A stretch of 64,000 nucleotides of DNA from NCBI GenBank assembly GCA_002840275.1, contig PHAB01000009.1, positions 1 to 64,000 on the forward strand, in the 5' to 3' direction. The DNA comes from Firmicutes bacterium HGW-Firmicutes-14. Lineage in GTDB: Bacteria; Bacillota; Thermincolia; Thermincolales; UBA2595. The position numbers were made by a program, and so were the translations under genes. The notes beneath the pieces were generated by a model, which saw nothing but the letters and a program-made list of their open reading frames with translations, ran no database searches and had not been told where the DNA came from. Shown one piece after another: positions 25,928 through 33,815 of this stretch. Within the stretch, counting starts at the first letter, position 1; every line of letters begins with the position of its first letter.

Positions 25928-27292
25928 TTATTTGGTAAGCAGGGAAACCAGGTCACTAATATCTTCAACCTCTTCAAGCCTGTCCATGAGAGCTATAACC
26001 TTTTCAATCTTGTCGTCATCGATAGCCCCCTTAGCCAAGCCGCGGAACTTGTCTTTAAGACCTTCAGGCGGAATCGGGTTATTGGGGTCACCGGTCGGAT
26101 AATACTGTTTCTCAGTGAAGGACCGTCCGTCATTTAGGTCAATGGTAACAACCGCAGGGAATTTCTCAGGATAGAGTTTGTTTAGTTCGGGATCAGCTAT
26201 TATTTCTACCTTGGCCAGAACTTCCCTCACTGTTGAATCAAAAATGGTTTCTTCTGTGAATTGTTCCATACCGCCTGCTCCGGTTGCAGCAGTAACAGCA
26301 CAACAGTACGGTACACTCAGGCGGGCTGCCATAACAGTCTGGGGATCGTAATTGGAGAAATGGCTGGCAACGGTATTGTATGTCCTGTTAGTAACCTTCT
26401 TAATGTCTGAAGGTTTGATGTTGTGTTCTTTAACCATCCTGATAATGCAATCCATCGGTGAATGACTTGCTGCCAGGGAAGGATACGGTTTTAGTGAGTT
26501 CTGTAACACTACTTCCCAGTCGGTACCGAGTCTGCGAACCAGGTTGTCCAGTTTGGGCTCTTCAAAACAATAGGCATAACTATAACCGCGTGTGTGTTCA
26601 AGCATGGTAGGGGGAGCAGTCGCACCGATTTCAGCTGCCAATGCAGAAAACAGACCGTTAAATGCTGTTTTACCGGGGTTAATACTCTTGGAGTGATCAC
26701 CAAATTCCAGGTAAGTCAGCAATCCGGCAACCTGCGTACCACATAAGCCCAGGGCGTTAATTATCTGTTCTTCGGAAAGGCCGTAGTTTTTTGCCGCAGC
26801 TGCTGCCGCTCCAAAAGTACAGTTGGTAGCTGTACTGTGCCAGAATTTATAATGGCTGGGCATTACTACCATCCCAACTCTTACTGCCACTTCGAATCCA
26901 AGCACGAAACTTAAAATAAAATCCTTTCCACCTTTTTTTGCCCTTTCAGCAGAAGCCAGAGCAGCCGGTACAACCGGAGCGCTGGTGTGGGTCAGGGCCT
27001 CTTTGTGGGTGTCATCAAAATCAATGCCATGGCCCAAGAGTGCATTGGCAAAAGCTGCTATGGGAGCCTTTGCTTTAAGATTGGTTGATACTACACAGGC
27101 CTCATCACCTTCACCGAAAGCTTTTACGATTTCGAACGCCACGCGGGCCTTCTCAGGATCAGCGACCACGGTCCCGAGCATGCAGCCAAGAGTATCAAGG
27201 ATAGTCATTTTGGCAGTCTGCACAACATTTTCGGGCAGGTCTTCAAATTTTGTCTGAGCTACAAATTTTGCAAGTTGCTCTGTTTTTGTCAT
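25928..27292 (-). CDS. MmgE/PrpD-family dehydratase or decarboxylase
   Basis: 454 aa from ATG 27292, with GGAGG 8 bases before it. The open frame extends further upstream, but only over the RraA gene in another frame. The helical MmgE/PrpD fold is recognised by TILDTLGCMLG, the HGIDFDDTHKEALTHTSAPVVPA segment, and MDCIIRMVKEHNIKPSDI. Members include 2-methylcitrate dehydratase, cis-aconitate decarboxylase and iminodisuccinate epimerase, all acting on di- or tricarboxylates. It follows three RraA-type genes in the same direction. It is the third type of hydratase/dehydratase-like enzyme in the island. Confidence 0.88.
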   Translation of the reverse strand: MTKTEQLAKFVAQTKFEDLPENVVQTAKMTILDTLGCMLGTVVADPEKARVAFEIVKAFGEGDEACVVSTNLKAKAPIAAFANALLGHGIDFDDTHKEALTHTSAPVVPAALASAERAKKGGKDFILSFVLGFEVAVRVGMVVMPSHYKFWHSTATNCTFGAAAAAAKNYGLSEEQIINALGLCGTQVAGLLTYLEFGDHSKSINPGKTAFNGLFSALAAEIGATAPPTMLEHTRGYSYAYCFEEPKLDNLVRRLGTDWEVVLQNSLKPYPSLAASHSPMDCIIRMVKEHNIKPSDIKKVTNRTYNTVASHFSNYDPQTVMAARLSVPYCCAVTAATGAGGMEQFTEETIFDSTVREVLAKVEIIADPELNKLYPEKFPAVVTIDLNDGRSFTEKQYYPTGDPNNPIPPEGLKDKFRGLAKGAIDDDKIEKVIALMDRLEEVEDISDLVSLLTK

Positions 27293-27296
27293 CACT

Positions 27297-27986
27297 CTAA
27301 TCCTCCGTTTTTGATTGTAATTTATGATAACCCGTCTGTTGCCGGGCCTCTCTGAGGCTTTTCCCCTGGCGAATGGCTTCCTCGATCCTTGCCTCTGCAG
27401 CGGCAATTCCTTTAGCCACTTCCAGCACTTCCCCGGCACGCTTTAGGGGTATAACAACAACACCTGTATCATCTCCAACCAGAATATCTCCCGGGCAGAC
27501 TTCAACATTCCCTATACTTACCGGCTCATTTATGGATGCCAGTTTTACCCTGTCCTTGCCGGTTACCATAAACCAATCGCGGGAATATACGGGGTATTTT
27601 AACTGCCTTATCTTCGGAACATCCCTGCACACACCGTCTATAACCGTTCCGGCAACCTTCCTCCTTGTTGCCATGACACTGAGCAGGTCACCCCATACCG
27701 TACAGTCCAGCCGGCCGTTGTTATCGATGACAACTATCTCATCTTCATTGACATCATCTATGTAATCTCCCACTGTACCACCGTCAACACCAAAAGGGCG
27801 ATAAGCCAGAGTAAAGGCTGAGCCGGCCATTTTCACTCCCTGAACAACAGCTTTAATTCCGAAGCAGCCGCATTGTATTCCCAGTTTATCCATAGCATCA
27901 GACAGGCAGCATACATCATATTCCGGTTTCCTGAATTCAGCTATAAGTTCTTTTACTTCATTTGTTATTTCAGGTCTCTCTCCCAA
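27297..27986 (-). CDS. RraA-family aldolase/decarboxylase-like protein (copy 1)
   Basis: 229 aa. The RraA/HMG-aldolase fold is shown by DVCCLSDAMDKLGI, VIDGVCRDVPKIRQL (catalytic Arg-Asp in CRD) and PGDILVGDDTGVVVIP. Enzymes of this fold split 4-hydroxy-4-methyl-2-oxoglutarate or 4-carboxy-4-hydroxy-2-oxoadipate to pyruvate, and decarboxylate oxaloacetate. It is the most divergent of three tandem copies: the N-terminal region has CGCFGIKAVV instead of the usual HHSIKPV-type stretch. TTG start with GGGAGGTG upstream. Confidence 0.85.
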   Translation of the reverse strand: MGERPEITNEVKELIAEFRKPEYDVCCLSDAMDKLGIQCGCFGIKAVVQGVKMAGSAFTLAYRPFGVDGGTVGDYIDDVNEDEIVVIDNNGRLDCTVWGDLLSVMATRRKVAGTVIDGVCRDVPKIRQLKYPVYSRDWFMVTGKDRVKLASINEPVSIGNVEVCPGDILVGDDTGVVVIPLKRAGEVLEVAKGIAAAEARIEEAIRQGKSLREARQQTGYHKLQSKTED

Positions 27987-28011
27987 AAGTTTTCACCTCC
28001 CTGTTTTAATT

Positions 28012-28656
28012 TTATTTGAGTCCCTTCTGTTCCAACAGCTTGTCAAAGCCGTAAATCTCCATAGTGGTTTTACCCTGTTTCATCTGTTCCTTAACCCAGA
28101 CTTCCTTTTCATGAATTGCCTCAGCTTTTTTCAGCACTTCCTCTACTTTTCCGGCAGGTATAACCACAACACCGTCCGTGTCCCCGGCAATGATGTCACC
28201 GGGGTTTACTACCTGGCCGCCGCACTGGATAGTTGTATTAATTTTACCCAATGATTCTTTAACTGTTCCTCCGGGGTTGACAGCACGGGCAAATACGGGG
28301 AAATCCATAGCTTCAATGTCATCCACATCACGGCATGCCCCGTCGATGACCACACCCGCCAATCCCTTCAGTTGTGCGGCAAGAGCCATTATTTCTCCAA
28401 GCAGTCCGGCTTCGGTATATCCATTGCCGGCATTGATAACCAGGACACTTCCGGGTTCAGCTTCGGCAATGGCTTTGTGAGGTGTAAGATTATCCCCTGG
28501 CTGGCAGTACACCGTAACCGCCGGGCCGGCCAGTTTAGCTCCCTTATACACCGGCTTAATCGAATGATGCATAGCGCCTGTCTTACCAAGGCCGTCACTT
28601 AATGAACCTGTTGGTACAGCTTTTAATGCTTCAATGAGTTCCTTGCTTACAGCCAC
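28012..28656 (-). CDS. RraA-family aldolase/decarboxylase-like protein (copy 2)
   Basis: 214 aa, the most typical RraA-like member of the three. Visible: VPTGSLSDGLGKTGAM, VYCQPGDNLTPHKAIAEAEPG, GVVIDGACRDVDDIEAMDFP with the catalytic Arg-Asp, and PGDIIAGDTDGVVVIPAGK. The GDN segment for metal/substrate contact is present here but not obvious in copy 1. Probably a retro-aldol enzyme making pyruvate or a related 2-oxo acid. Start GTG with GGAGGT upstream. It lies 25 bases from copy 1 and 26 bases from copy 3. Confidence 0.87.
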   Translation of the reverse strand: MAVSKELIEALKAVPTGSLSDGLGKTGAMHHSIKPVYKGAKLAGPAVTVYCQPGDNLTPHKAIAEAEPGSVLVINAGNGYTEAGLLGEIMALAAQLKGLAGVVIDGACRDVDDIEAMDFPVFARAVNPGGTVKESLGKINTTIQCGGQVVNPGDIIAGDTDGVVVIPAGKVEEVLKKAEAIHEKEVWVKEQMKQGKTTMEIYGFDKLLEQKGLK

Positions 28657-28682
28657 ATCTCTGACCTCCTTTATTTCCGCTA

Positions 28683-29348
28683 TCAGCTGTCTTTTTTCAG
28701 CATCTTTTCATATGAAAACTTGTTATCTACTTCCAGTATGGATTTGCCTGCCAGTATTTCTTTTATCATAGCCTCTTCTTTAGCCAGAATCTTTTCAGCT
28801 TCCATAAGTACCTCATCCAGTTTCTCCTGGGGAATAACCACTATTCCACTGGCATCTCCCACAATTACATCGCCAGGCCTTACCTGAACCCCGGCCAGCT
28901 GGACCATTACATTCCATGAATCCTGCATAATTCTTCCCCGGGCAGTAACAGGAAGTGCGGTTTTTGCCCATACCGGGAAATCTATTTCAGGATATTCGTC
29001 GGCATCACGGACCGCTCCGTCCACAACCACGCCGGAAATACCTTTTTGCTTGGCGGCAGCGGCCAGTATCCCGCCCCAGCAGGAAGCATCTATCTTGCCA
29101 CCGTTATCCACTACGATTACATCTCCCGCCTCCGCAAAATCAATGGCCTCAATTCCCAGATGATGCTTGCTGGGAGTCAGGCCGGCTGCTGTCATCTTGA
29201 TTGTCACAGCACTGCCGATAATTTTCTTTCCATGAATCGGCAATATGTGCAGTGCCGCTCCACGGACACCAATCTTGTCACACGCATCTGACAGGTTGGT
29301 GGTTGCCAGTTTCTCCAGCCTGGCCCTGTGTTCTTTACCTAGTCCCAT
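28683..29348 (-). CDS. RraA-family aldolase/decarboxylase-like protein (copy 3)
   Basis: 221 aa. Motifs: TTNLSDACDKIGVRG, GLTPSKHHLGIEAIDFAEAG, GVVVDGAVRDADEYPEIDFP (catalytic Arg-Asp) and PGDVIVGDASGIVVIP. It is the first of the three tandem copies to be transcribed, behind an AT-rich motif at 29383-29417. The copies share motifs but not close sequence, so they are old duplicates with likely different substrates or a mixed oligomer. Confidence 0.87.
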   Translation of the reverse strand: MGLGKEHRARLEKLATTNLSDACDKIGVRGAALHILPIHGKKIIGSAVTIKMTAAGLTPSKHHLGIEAIDFAEAGDVIVVDNGGKIDASCWGGILAAAAKQKGISGVVVDGAVRDADEYPEIDFPVWAKTALPVTARGRIMQDSWNVMVQLAGVQVRPGDVIVGDASGIVVIPQEKLDEVLMEAEKILAKEEAMIKEILAGKSILEVDNKFSYEKMLKKDS

Positions 29349-29382
29349 TGTCTTTCCTCCCCTTCTCTTTAAATTGTCTGAC

Positions 29383-29417
29383 TAATATTTTATATATTTT
29401 ATATAATATATTCTATC
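29383..29417 (-). promoter_or_regulatory. AT-rich motif upstream of the RraA/PrpD unit
   Basis: On the minus strand AGAATATATTATATAAAATA leads into ATAAAATATTAG. It shares the AGAATATA...ATAAAATAT core with the motifs at 33605 and 14561. It lies in the 120-base gap between ubiX and the first RraA gene. Confidence 0.35.
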
Positions 29418-29469
29418 TAAAATGTTATTTCCCTTCTTTATTTATAATTATTTTTCATATTTTTTAAGT

Positions 29470-30033
29470 TTAAATTTTCCCTTCCCATCTCCGGGAAAGG
29501 GTGTTTTCAATCCCCAGATGGTCCAAGACCCTTGATACAGTATGGTTTACTATATCATCCAGTGACCGCGGGTTATTATAAAACGCCGGTACAGGCGGCA
29601 TGATAACAGCACCGAGCCTTGCCAGCTTCAGCATGTTTTCAAGATGAATGGCAGTTAAGGGCATCTCCCGGGGCATCAATATCAATCTGCGCTGTTCCTT
29701 CAAAGTCACATCAGCTGCCCTTACGAGCAGGTTTTCAGCGTAACCGCAGGCTATACCGGCCAGGGTCTTCATACTGCAGGGGGCAATAACCATCCCGTCA
29801 TGCCGGAAAGAACCGCTTGAGACTGACGCACCCTGCTGTCCTTCCTCATAGAACTTTGCGGCCATTCCGATCACCTGGTCCACGGTATAATCTGTCTCAG
29901 CGGCAATGGTTGTTTTCGCCCAGCCGCTTATTACCAGATGGACCTCCACCCCTTTTTCACATAATTCTTCTAACAGCCTTATACCGTAAATCGCGCCGGA
30001 AGCCCCGGAAATCGCCAGTACTATACGTTTCAT
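29470..30033 (-). CDS. ubiX: UbiX flavin prenyltransferase
   Basis: 187 aa, full length. Makes prenylated FMN from FMN and dimethylallyl phosphate for UbiD-type decarboxylases. Motifs: LAISGASGAIYGIRLLEEL for flavin binding, MVIAPCSMKTLAGIA, LILMPREMPLTAIHLENML and a C-terminal MPPVPAFYNNP. The ATG overlaps the stop of the AOR gene (ATGA), so the two are translationally coupled. It serves the UbiD at 19357, about 9 kb downstream in the same island. Confidence 0.95.
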   Translation of the reverse strand: MKRIVLAISGASGAIYGIRLLEELCEKGVEVHLVISGWAKTTIAAETDYTVDQVIGMAAKFYEEGQQGASVSSGSFRHDGMVIAPCSMKTLAGIACGYAENLLVRAADVTLKEQRRLILMPREMPLTAIHLENMLKLARLGAVIMPPVPAFYNNPRSLDDIVNHTVSRVLDHLGIENTLSRRWEGKI

Positions 30034-31871
30034 TGCCTGAAGTCCTCGTCAAGGAGTTTGGCTTCCGCACCAAGTCCCAGTTCTCTCAGAGTTTCCGGTT
30101 TCGGAAATCCGTTTTGGTCCCACCCGAAACTTTCATAGAAATCATCTTTTAGCTCCTCCAGGGGGACGACCAGCCCTTTGTTTGGTCCTGCAGGGGCAGG
30201 CTCTTTCAGCAGCCTGTCAGGCAGCCTGTCGTCTTTACGCCTGATCCCGGCCAGTATATTGAAGACCCTTTCGATGTTTAGGGTCCGGAGAGCAGCTTCC
30301 TCCAGGTCATCAACAGATACGTCTTGTCCTGTCATTCCCGTTATTGCTAAACTCAACGGGTTAAGACCGATGACAGTCCTCCCGAAACTGCACAGAATGG
30401 AACTGTCATAAACTACCCGGATTATTGCCGATTTCTTTACTTGTTCACCTTTTCCCTTAATATTTCTGCCGGTACCGTCACTCAGCTCTATTCTTGCCGG
30501 AACCCCCAGGTCATGGTGGCATCCCCCGCGGGGTCCAAGGGCAAACTGAAGCGCCTGGGCATTGTAGCCGCGGCAGTCATATCCGCCAAACTCCATTCCC
30601 TTTGAATGCATGGCAAAGGCCTCTGAGCCGCCGCCGACCTTTTGACTGGCAGCTTTTGCCCCGTCAGCCAGGACCCCGCCTATTCCCTGCCGGTAAGCCA
30701 TCTTGTGCAGGAGTTGCGGAACCACCCTGTAATTGCCAAAAGAGATTTCCAGGCCGTCACAGTCCTCCTGGCTTAGCAGCCCCCTCTCAAAGCATTCCAT
30801 GGCAAATCCGGTGGTTACTCCGGCAGAAATAGTATCCATACCCAGTTCATCACAGAGCCTGTCTGCGGCAATTATTGCATCAAACCGGTCAATCCCGCAA
30901 TTACTGCCAAAAGCATAAACGGTTTCATACTCAGGCCCTTCACTGCTCATTCCGGCGAATTCTCCCTCCCGCACCAGGGTTACCTTTGAACAGGGGGTGA
31001 TGCAATAAGGGCTGCAGCAAACATCCCGGATGACATATTTTTCCCGGAACACGTCAGGTCCTATGTTTTCCACTTTATCGAAAACACCTGACTGCCAGTT
31101 CCGGGCAGGCAGCATCCCGCTGCTGCTCAGGGTCTCCACATCTCCGGGAGTACCGTAGGTATTGCGCCTGTAACGCCATTCCGGCTTGGCCTTGATCATG
31201 TCTCTGATCTGTACCTTAGCTTCATCTATCAATAACGGATTTTGCCTGGTTATCTTTTGACTTCCTTTGATAACCAGTCCTTTCAGGTTTTTGGCCCCCC
31301 AAACAGCCCCACAGCCGCCCCGGCCAAAAGTCCGCCTGCGTTCACCTTCGGTTACCACGCACGCTGTCTTGAGCAGGTGTTCCCCGGCAGGGCCTATAAC
31401 GGCCACAGATGCACCCGGCACCCTGGCCGTCTCCAGCAGGGCCCTCTGGGCATCTGATGTCATCAATCCCCAGTATTGGCCGGCATCCCGAAAGCTGACC
31501 CGGTCATCAACTACCTGCAGAAAAACAGGATCCTCTGACTTTCCGGTAATAACCATGGCCGTATAACCACAGGCCCGCATATTAATACCCAGGGTTCCAC
31601 CGGCATTTGTATAAAGATAGATACCGGTCTGGGGAGACTTGGTAATCATCTGGGTCCGGCCGCTGAAGGGGACTGAGGACCCCTGGAGCGGCCCGGCTGT
31701 AAATATAATTGGATTCTCCGGGCTGAACGGGTCGGCATCAGGCTTAACCGAATCGAAAAGGAGCCTGACCCCTAACCCCCTTCCGCCAATATACTTTCTT
31801 GTTATGTCAACAGGAAGTTCTTCAATACGGGAAGATTTTTCTGTCAGGTTTATAAAAAGGATTTTGTTCAT
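30030..31871 (-). CDS. aor: Aldehyde:ferredoxin oxidoreductase (tungsten type)
   Basis: 613 aa, normal AOR length. Oxidises aldehydes to acids with reduction of ferredoxin, or the reverse, using a W/Mo-bispyranopterin and one 4Fe-4S cluster. Visible: YIGGRGLGVRLLFD near the N-terminus, TNAGGTLGINMRACGY, the cluster cysteines CCSPYCITPC and a later Cys in YDSSILCSFG. RBS AAAGGAGG lies 6 bases before the ATG. It sits between aconitase X and ubiX in one run of genes. In the island it may handle an aldehyde released by an aldolase or ThDP step. Confidence 0.93.
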   Translation of the reverse strand: MNKILFINLTEKSSRIEELPVDITRKYIGGRGLGVRLLFDSVKPDADPFSPENPIIFTAGPLQGSSVPFSGRTQMITKSPQTGIYLYTNAGGTLGINMRACGYTAMVITGKSEDPVFLQVVDDRVSFRDAGQYWGLMTSDAQRALLETARVPGASVAVIGPAGEHLLKTACVVTEGERRRTFGRGGCGAVWGAKNLKGLVIKGSQKITRQNPLLIDEAKVQIRDMIKAKPEWRYRRNTYGTPGDVETLSSSGMLPARNWQSGVFDKVENIGPDVFREKYVIRDVCCSPYCITPCSKVTLVREGEFAGMSSEGPEYETVYAFGSNCGIDRFDAIIAADRLCDELGMDTISAGVTTGFAMECFERGLLSQEDCDGLEISFGNYRVVPQLLHKMAYRQGIGGVLADGAKAASQKVGGGSEAFAMHSKGMEFGGYDCRGYNAQALQFALGPRGGCHHDLGVPARIELSDGTGRNIKGKGEQVKKSAIIRVVYDSSILCSFGRTVIGLNPLSLAITGMTGQDVSVDDLEEAALRTLNIERVFNILAGIRRKDDRLPDRLLKEPAPAGPNKGLVVPLEELKDDFYESFGWDQNGFPKPETLRELGLGAEAKLLDEDFRQ

Positions 31872-31889
31872 GAAGAGCCTCCTTTGAAC

Positions 31890-32291
31890 TTATTCCAGAC
31901 GAATAATCCCGGCATCACCGTCTACTTCAACCATATCACCGTCTTTTATCAGGTCAAAAACGTTTTCCCCGGGGTCAACAACCATAGGCACTTCGGAAAT
32001 TATGCATCCTGTAACGGTTACAGGGTCTGCCTTCAAATTGATTACCGCCACCGGTCCCATCCCGTTGCACACGGTTTCATAAATCAGGTATGACCCGCCT
32101 GTCGAACCTTTCCCTATCGGAAAAATCAACACTTTATCCTTTATTGACCTGCCTTCAAGGGGATGTCCTTTTTCTGTAATCATCCCGGTATTTACATCGA
32201 CACCGCCGAGAAAACAGATGGGTTCCAGGGAAACCATGGCTTCCCCGCGCCCTGTTCCTCCGACAACTTTCCTTGCCTTTATTGCTCTCAC
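31890..32291 (-). CDS. Aconitase X swivel-domain subunit (DUF126)
   Basis: 133 aa small subunit. Recognised by GEAMVSLEPICFLGGVD, GHPLEGRSIKDKVLIFPIGKGSTGGSYL and DPVTVTGCIISEVP. The serine in KGSTGGS and the hydrophobic segment after it are the swivel-domain signature. It pairs with the catalytic subunit 3 bases upstream. In bacteria this pair type is known as cis-3-hydroxyproline dehydratase; in archaea as phosphomevalonate dehydratase. GTG start with GGAAGGTGG upstream. Confidence 0.92.
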   Translation of the reverse strand: MRAIKARKVVGGTGRGEAMVSLEPICFLGGVDVNTGMITEKGHPLEGRSIKDKVLIFPIGKGSTGGSYLIYETVCNGMGPVAVINLKADPVTVTGCIISEVPMVVDPGENVFDLIKDGDMVEVDGDAGIIRLE

Positions 32292-32294
32292 TTC

Positions 32295-33536
32295 TTAAGA
32301 CCACCTTCCGCTTAAAGCAGCTTTGACACACCTGTTAATACTGCCATAAAAAGTGTCCAGGTTCCATGACCCGGGGGAATAATGGGCAAGTTTCGCTGAA
32401 TTGGTAGCAAGGGAGCGGTATCCCCTCTTTTTTACTACTGCTGCCGTTGACCCAAGTACAGGGCATGTATCACATACTATCTGAGCACCTGCCGCTTCAA
32501 TTTCTTTGGTATACCCCATCCGGTCAGCCATGGTTTTGACCGGCAGTGCGGCAAGTATCCACATGTCGGTATTATCAGCCAGCCGCTTTCCCCGGAGCAT
32601 TTCTGCAACCTGGCCGATTTCCTGTATGGATGCATGGGGACAGCCGACGGCCACCAGGTCCACCCGGTCCCCCTTGTGCTTATTCAACCGGGTAACGGTC
32701 TCCACAGCAGCCTCTTCTGTATATTCCAGGAACTGAACGGGTTCACTGCCGCCAAATACAGTTTCCAGGTCCGGAGCCTCCGGAGTTACTCCCAAAACGT
32801 GGAAAAGAGCAACAGAGCCGGAAGATGCCAGGGCCGCTCCCAGCAGTTTTAACTCTTCCAGGCTGACCGACCAGGGAATTCCTTTAAAAACAGGAACCCG
32901 CTCCTGGACGATATTGCCGGCCCAATACCCAAGGGTTCCATAATCCCAGGGCCCATTTAGTTCAGTATTCACATTAATGAGGACCTGTCCCCGGCGGTTT
33001 TCATCCAGGTGGTATCCATAGGCAGGCACTCTGCCCACAAGGGCGGCCGCAAGGGCTGAAGGCCCCCCTTCCCGGTTGGTCCGCGCACCCAGGACAGAAT
33101 TGGCAAAAGCTATCGCTGATGATTCTCCCCATGCCACATGCTCCCCTTTACGGGGAATGTTCCCCGTCAGGTAGGGAGTGCAGGTGTGGCACGGTACTGC
33201 GCCCATCTCCCTGTATCCACCGGTCAATCGTTCTTGCAGTTCCATGTCTTCCCGGGCAAAACCGATCTCCTGCCAGGTATTGAAATCCCCGGCAGCCGGG
33301 TTAAGGGTGGTGGAGACGGCGAATATCCCGCCTTCTTTCGCCATTTCCTCCACCAGTCTTGTCCCTGCCTTACCCGCCACAATTACCGATGCACCTGGCA
33401 TATGGACATTTGAAACAGGTATCATCTTTTCTGCTCCATATATTTCACCCAATTGGAAGAGTATCTGCATTGCTTTCTGATAAACCCTGCCCCTTTTACC
33501 TGCAAGCATCTCCTCTTCATCCACAGTTAGTCTCAA
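32295..33536 (-). CDS. Aconitase X catalytic subunit (DUF521)
   Basis: 413 aa. Motifs: GEIYGAEKMIPVSNVHMPGAS, CHTCTPYLTGNIPRKGEHVAWGESSA with the Fe-S-region cysteines, ANSVLGARTNREGGP, VAVGCPHASIQEI and the late VCDTCPV. It is a dehydratase fold of the aconitase superfamily, here kept as a separate large subunit. First gene of the minus-strand island, it begins with TTG behind GGGGGAAG. No proline racemase or 3-hydroxyproline gene lies nearby, so the usual hydroxyproline role has no support here. Confidence 0.92.
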   Translation of the reverse strand: MRLTVDEEEMLAGKRGRVYQKAMQILFQLGEIYGAEKMIPVSNVHMPGASVIVAGKAGTRLVEEMAKEGGIFAVSTTLNPAAGDFNTWQEIGFAREDMELQERLTGGYREMGAVPCHTCTPYLTGNIPRKGEHVAWGESSAIAFANSVLGARTNREGGPSALAAALVGRVPAYGYHLDENRRGQVLINVNTELNGPWDYGTLGYWAGNIVQERVPVFKGIPWSVSLEELKLLGAALASSGSVALFHVLGVTPEAPDLETVFGGSEPVQFLEYTEEAAVETVTRLNKHKGDRVDLVAVGCPHASIQEIGQVAEMLRGKRLADNTDMWILAALPVKTMADRMGYTKEIEAAGAQIVCDTCPVLGSTAAVVKKRGYRSLATNSAKLAHYSPGSWNLDTFYGSINRCVKAALSGRWS

Positions 33537-33604
33537 GAGTCTTCCCCCTTATGAACCTTTATTATTCTTTGAAAACATTGTCATGACCCGTGGTTATTTC
33601 AGCG

Positions 33605-33637
33605 TATCATATATGATATTTTATATTTTATATTCTG
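33605..33637 (-). promoter_or_regulatory. Palindromic AT-rich motif upstream of the island
   Basis: A perfect 14-bp palindrome, TATCATATATGATA, lies at 33605-33618. It is joined on the minus strand by GCAGAATATAAAATATAAAA. It sits about 70 bases upstream of the first gene of the island, and parts recur at 29383, 14561 and 10926. The remaining bases of 33537-33785 show no gene. Confidence 0.5.
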
Positions 33638-33785
33638 CGCATTTTTTGATTTCCCTTCTTTTATATAATTTTTTTTAGGAATTATTTTTTCAACTAGAAA
33701 AGAGCGCTATTTTAGTTCCTTTTGTGCCCGTTTTTACCCGCAAAAAAATAAGCCCGCGGAAACGGATCCACGAGCCCCCAAAATA

Positions 33786-33807
33786 CCTGCCAGCAGCAAG
33801 CTGCAGG
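33786..33807 (-). terminator. Probable terminator of ilvE
   Basis: On the minus strand CCTGCAGC pairs with GCTGGCAGG (one bulge) around TTGCT and is followed by TATTTTGG. It begins 9 bases after the ilvE stop and separates it from the island. Confidence 0.5.
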
Positions 33808-33815
33808 TTAATCCG

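Noticed and set aside
2140-33536. tRNA-Leu as attachment site of an integrated island
   Set aside because: No integrase and no second copy of the tRNA 3' end is seen near 33.5 kb; base composition does not shift at the borders.
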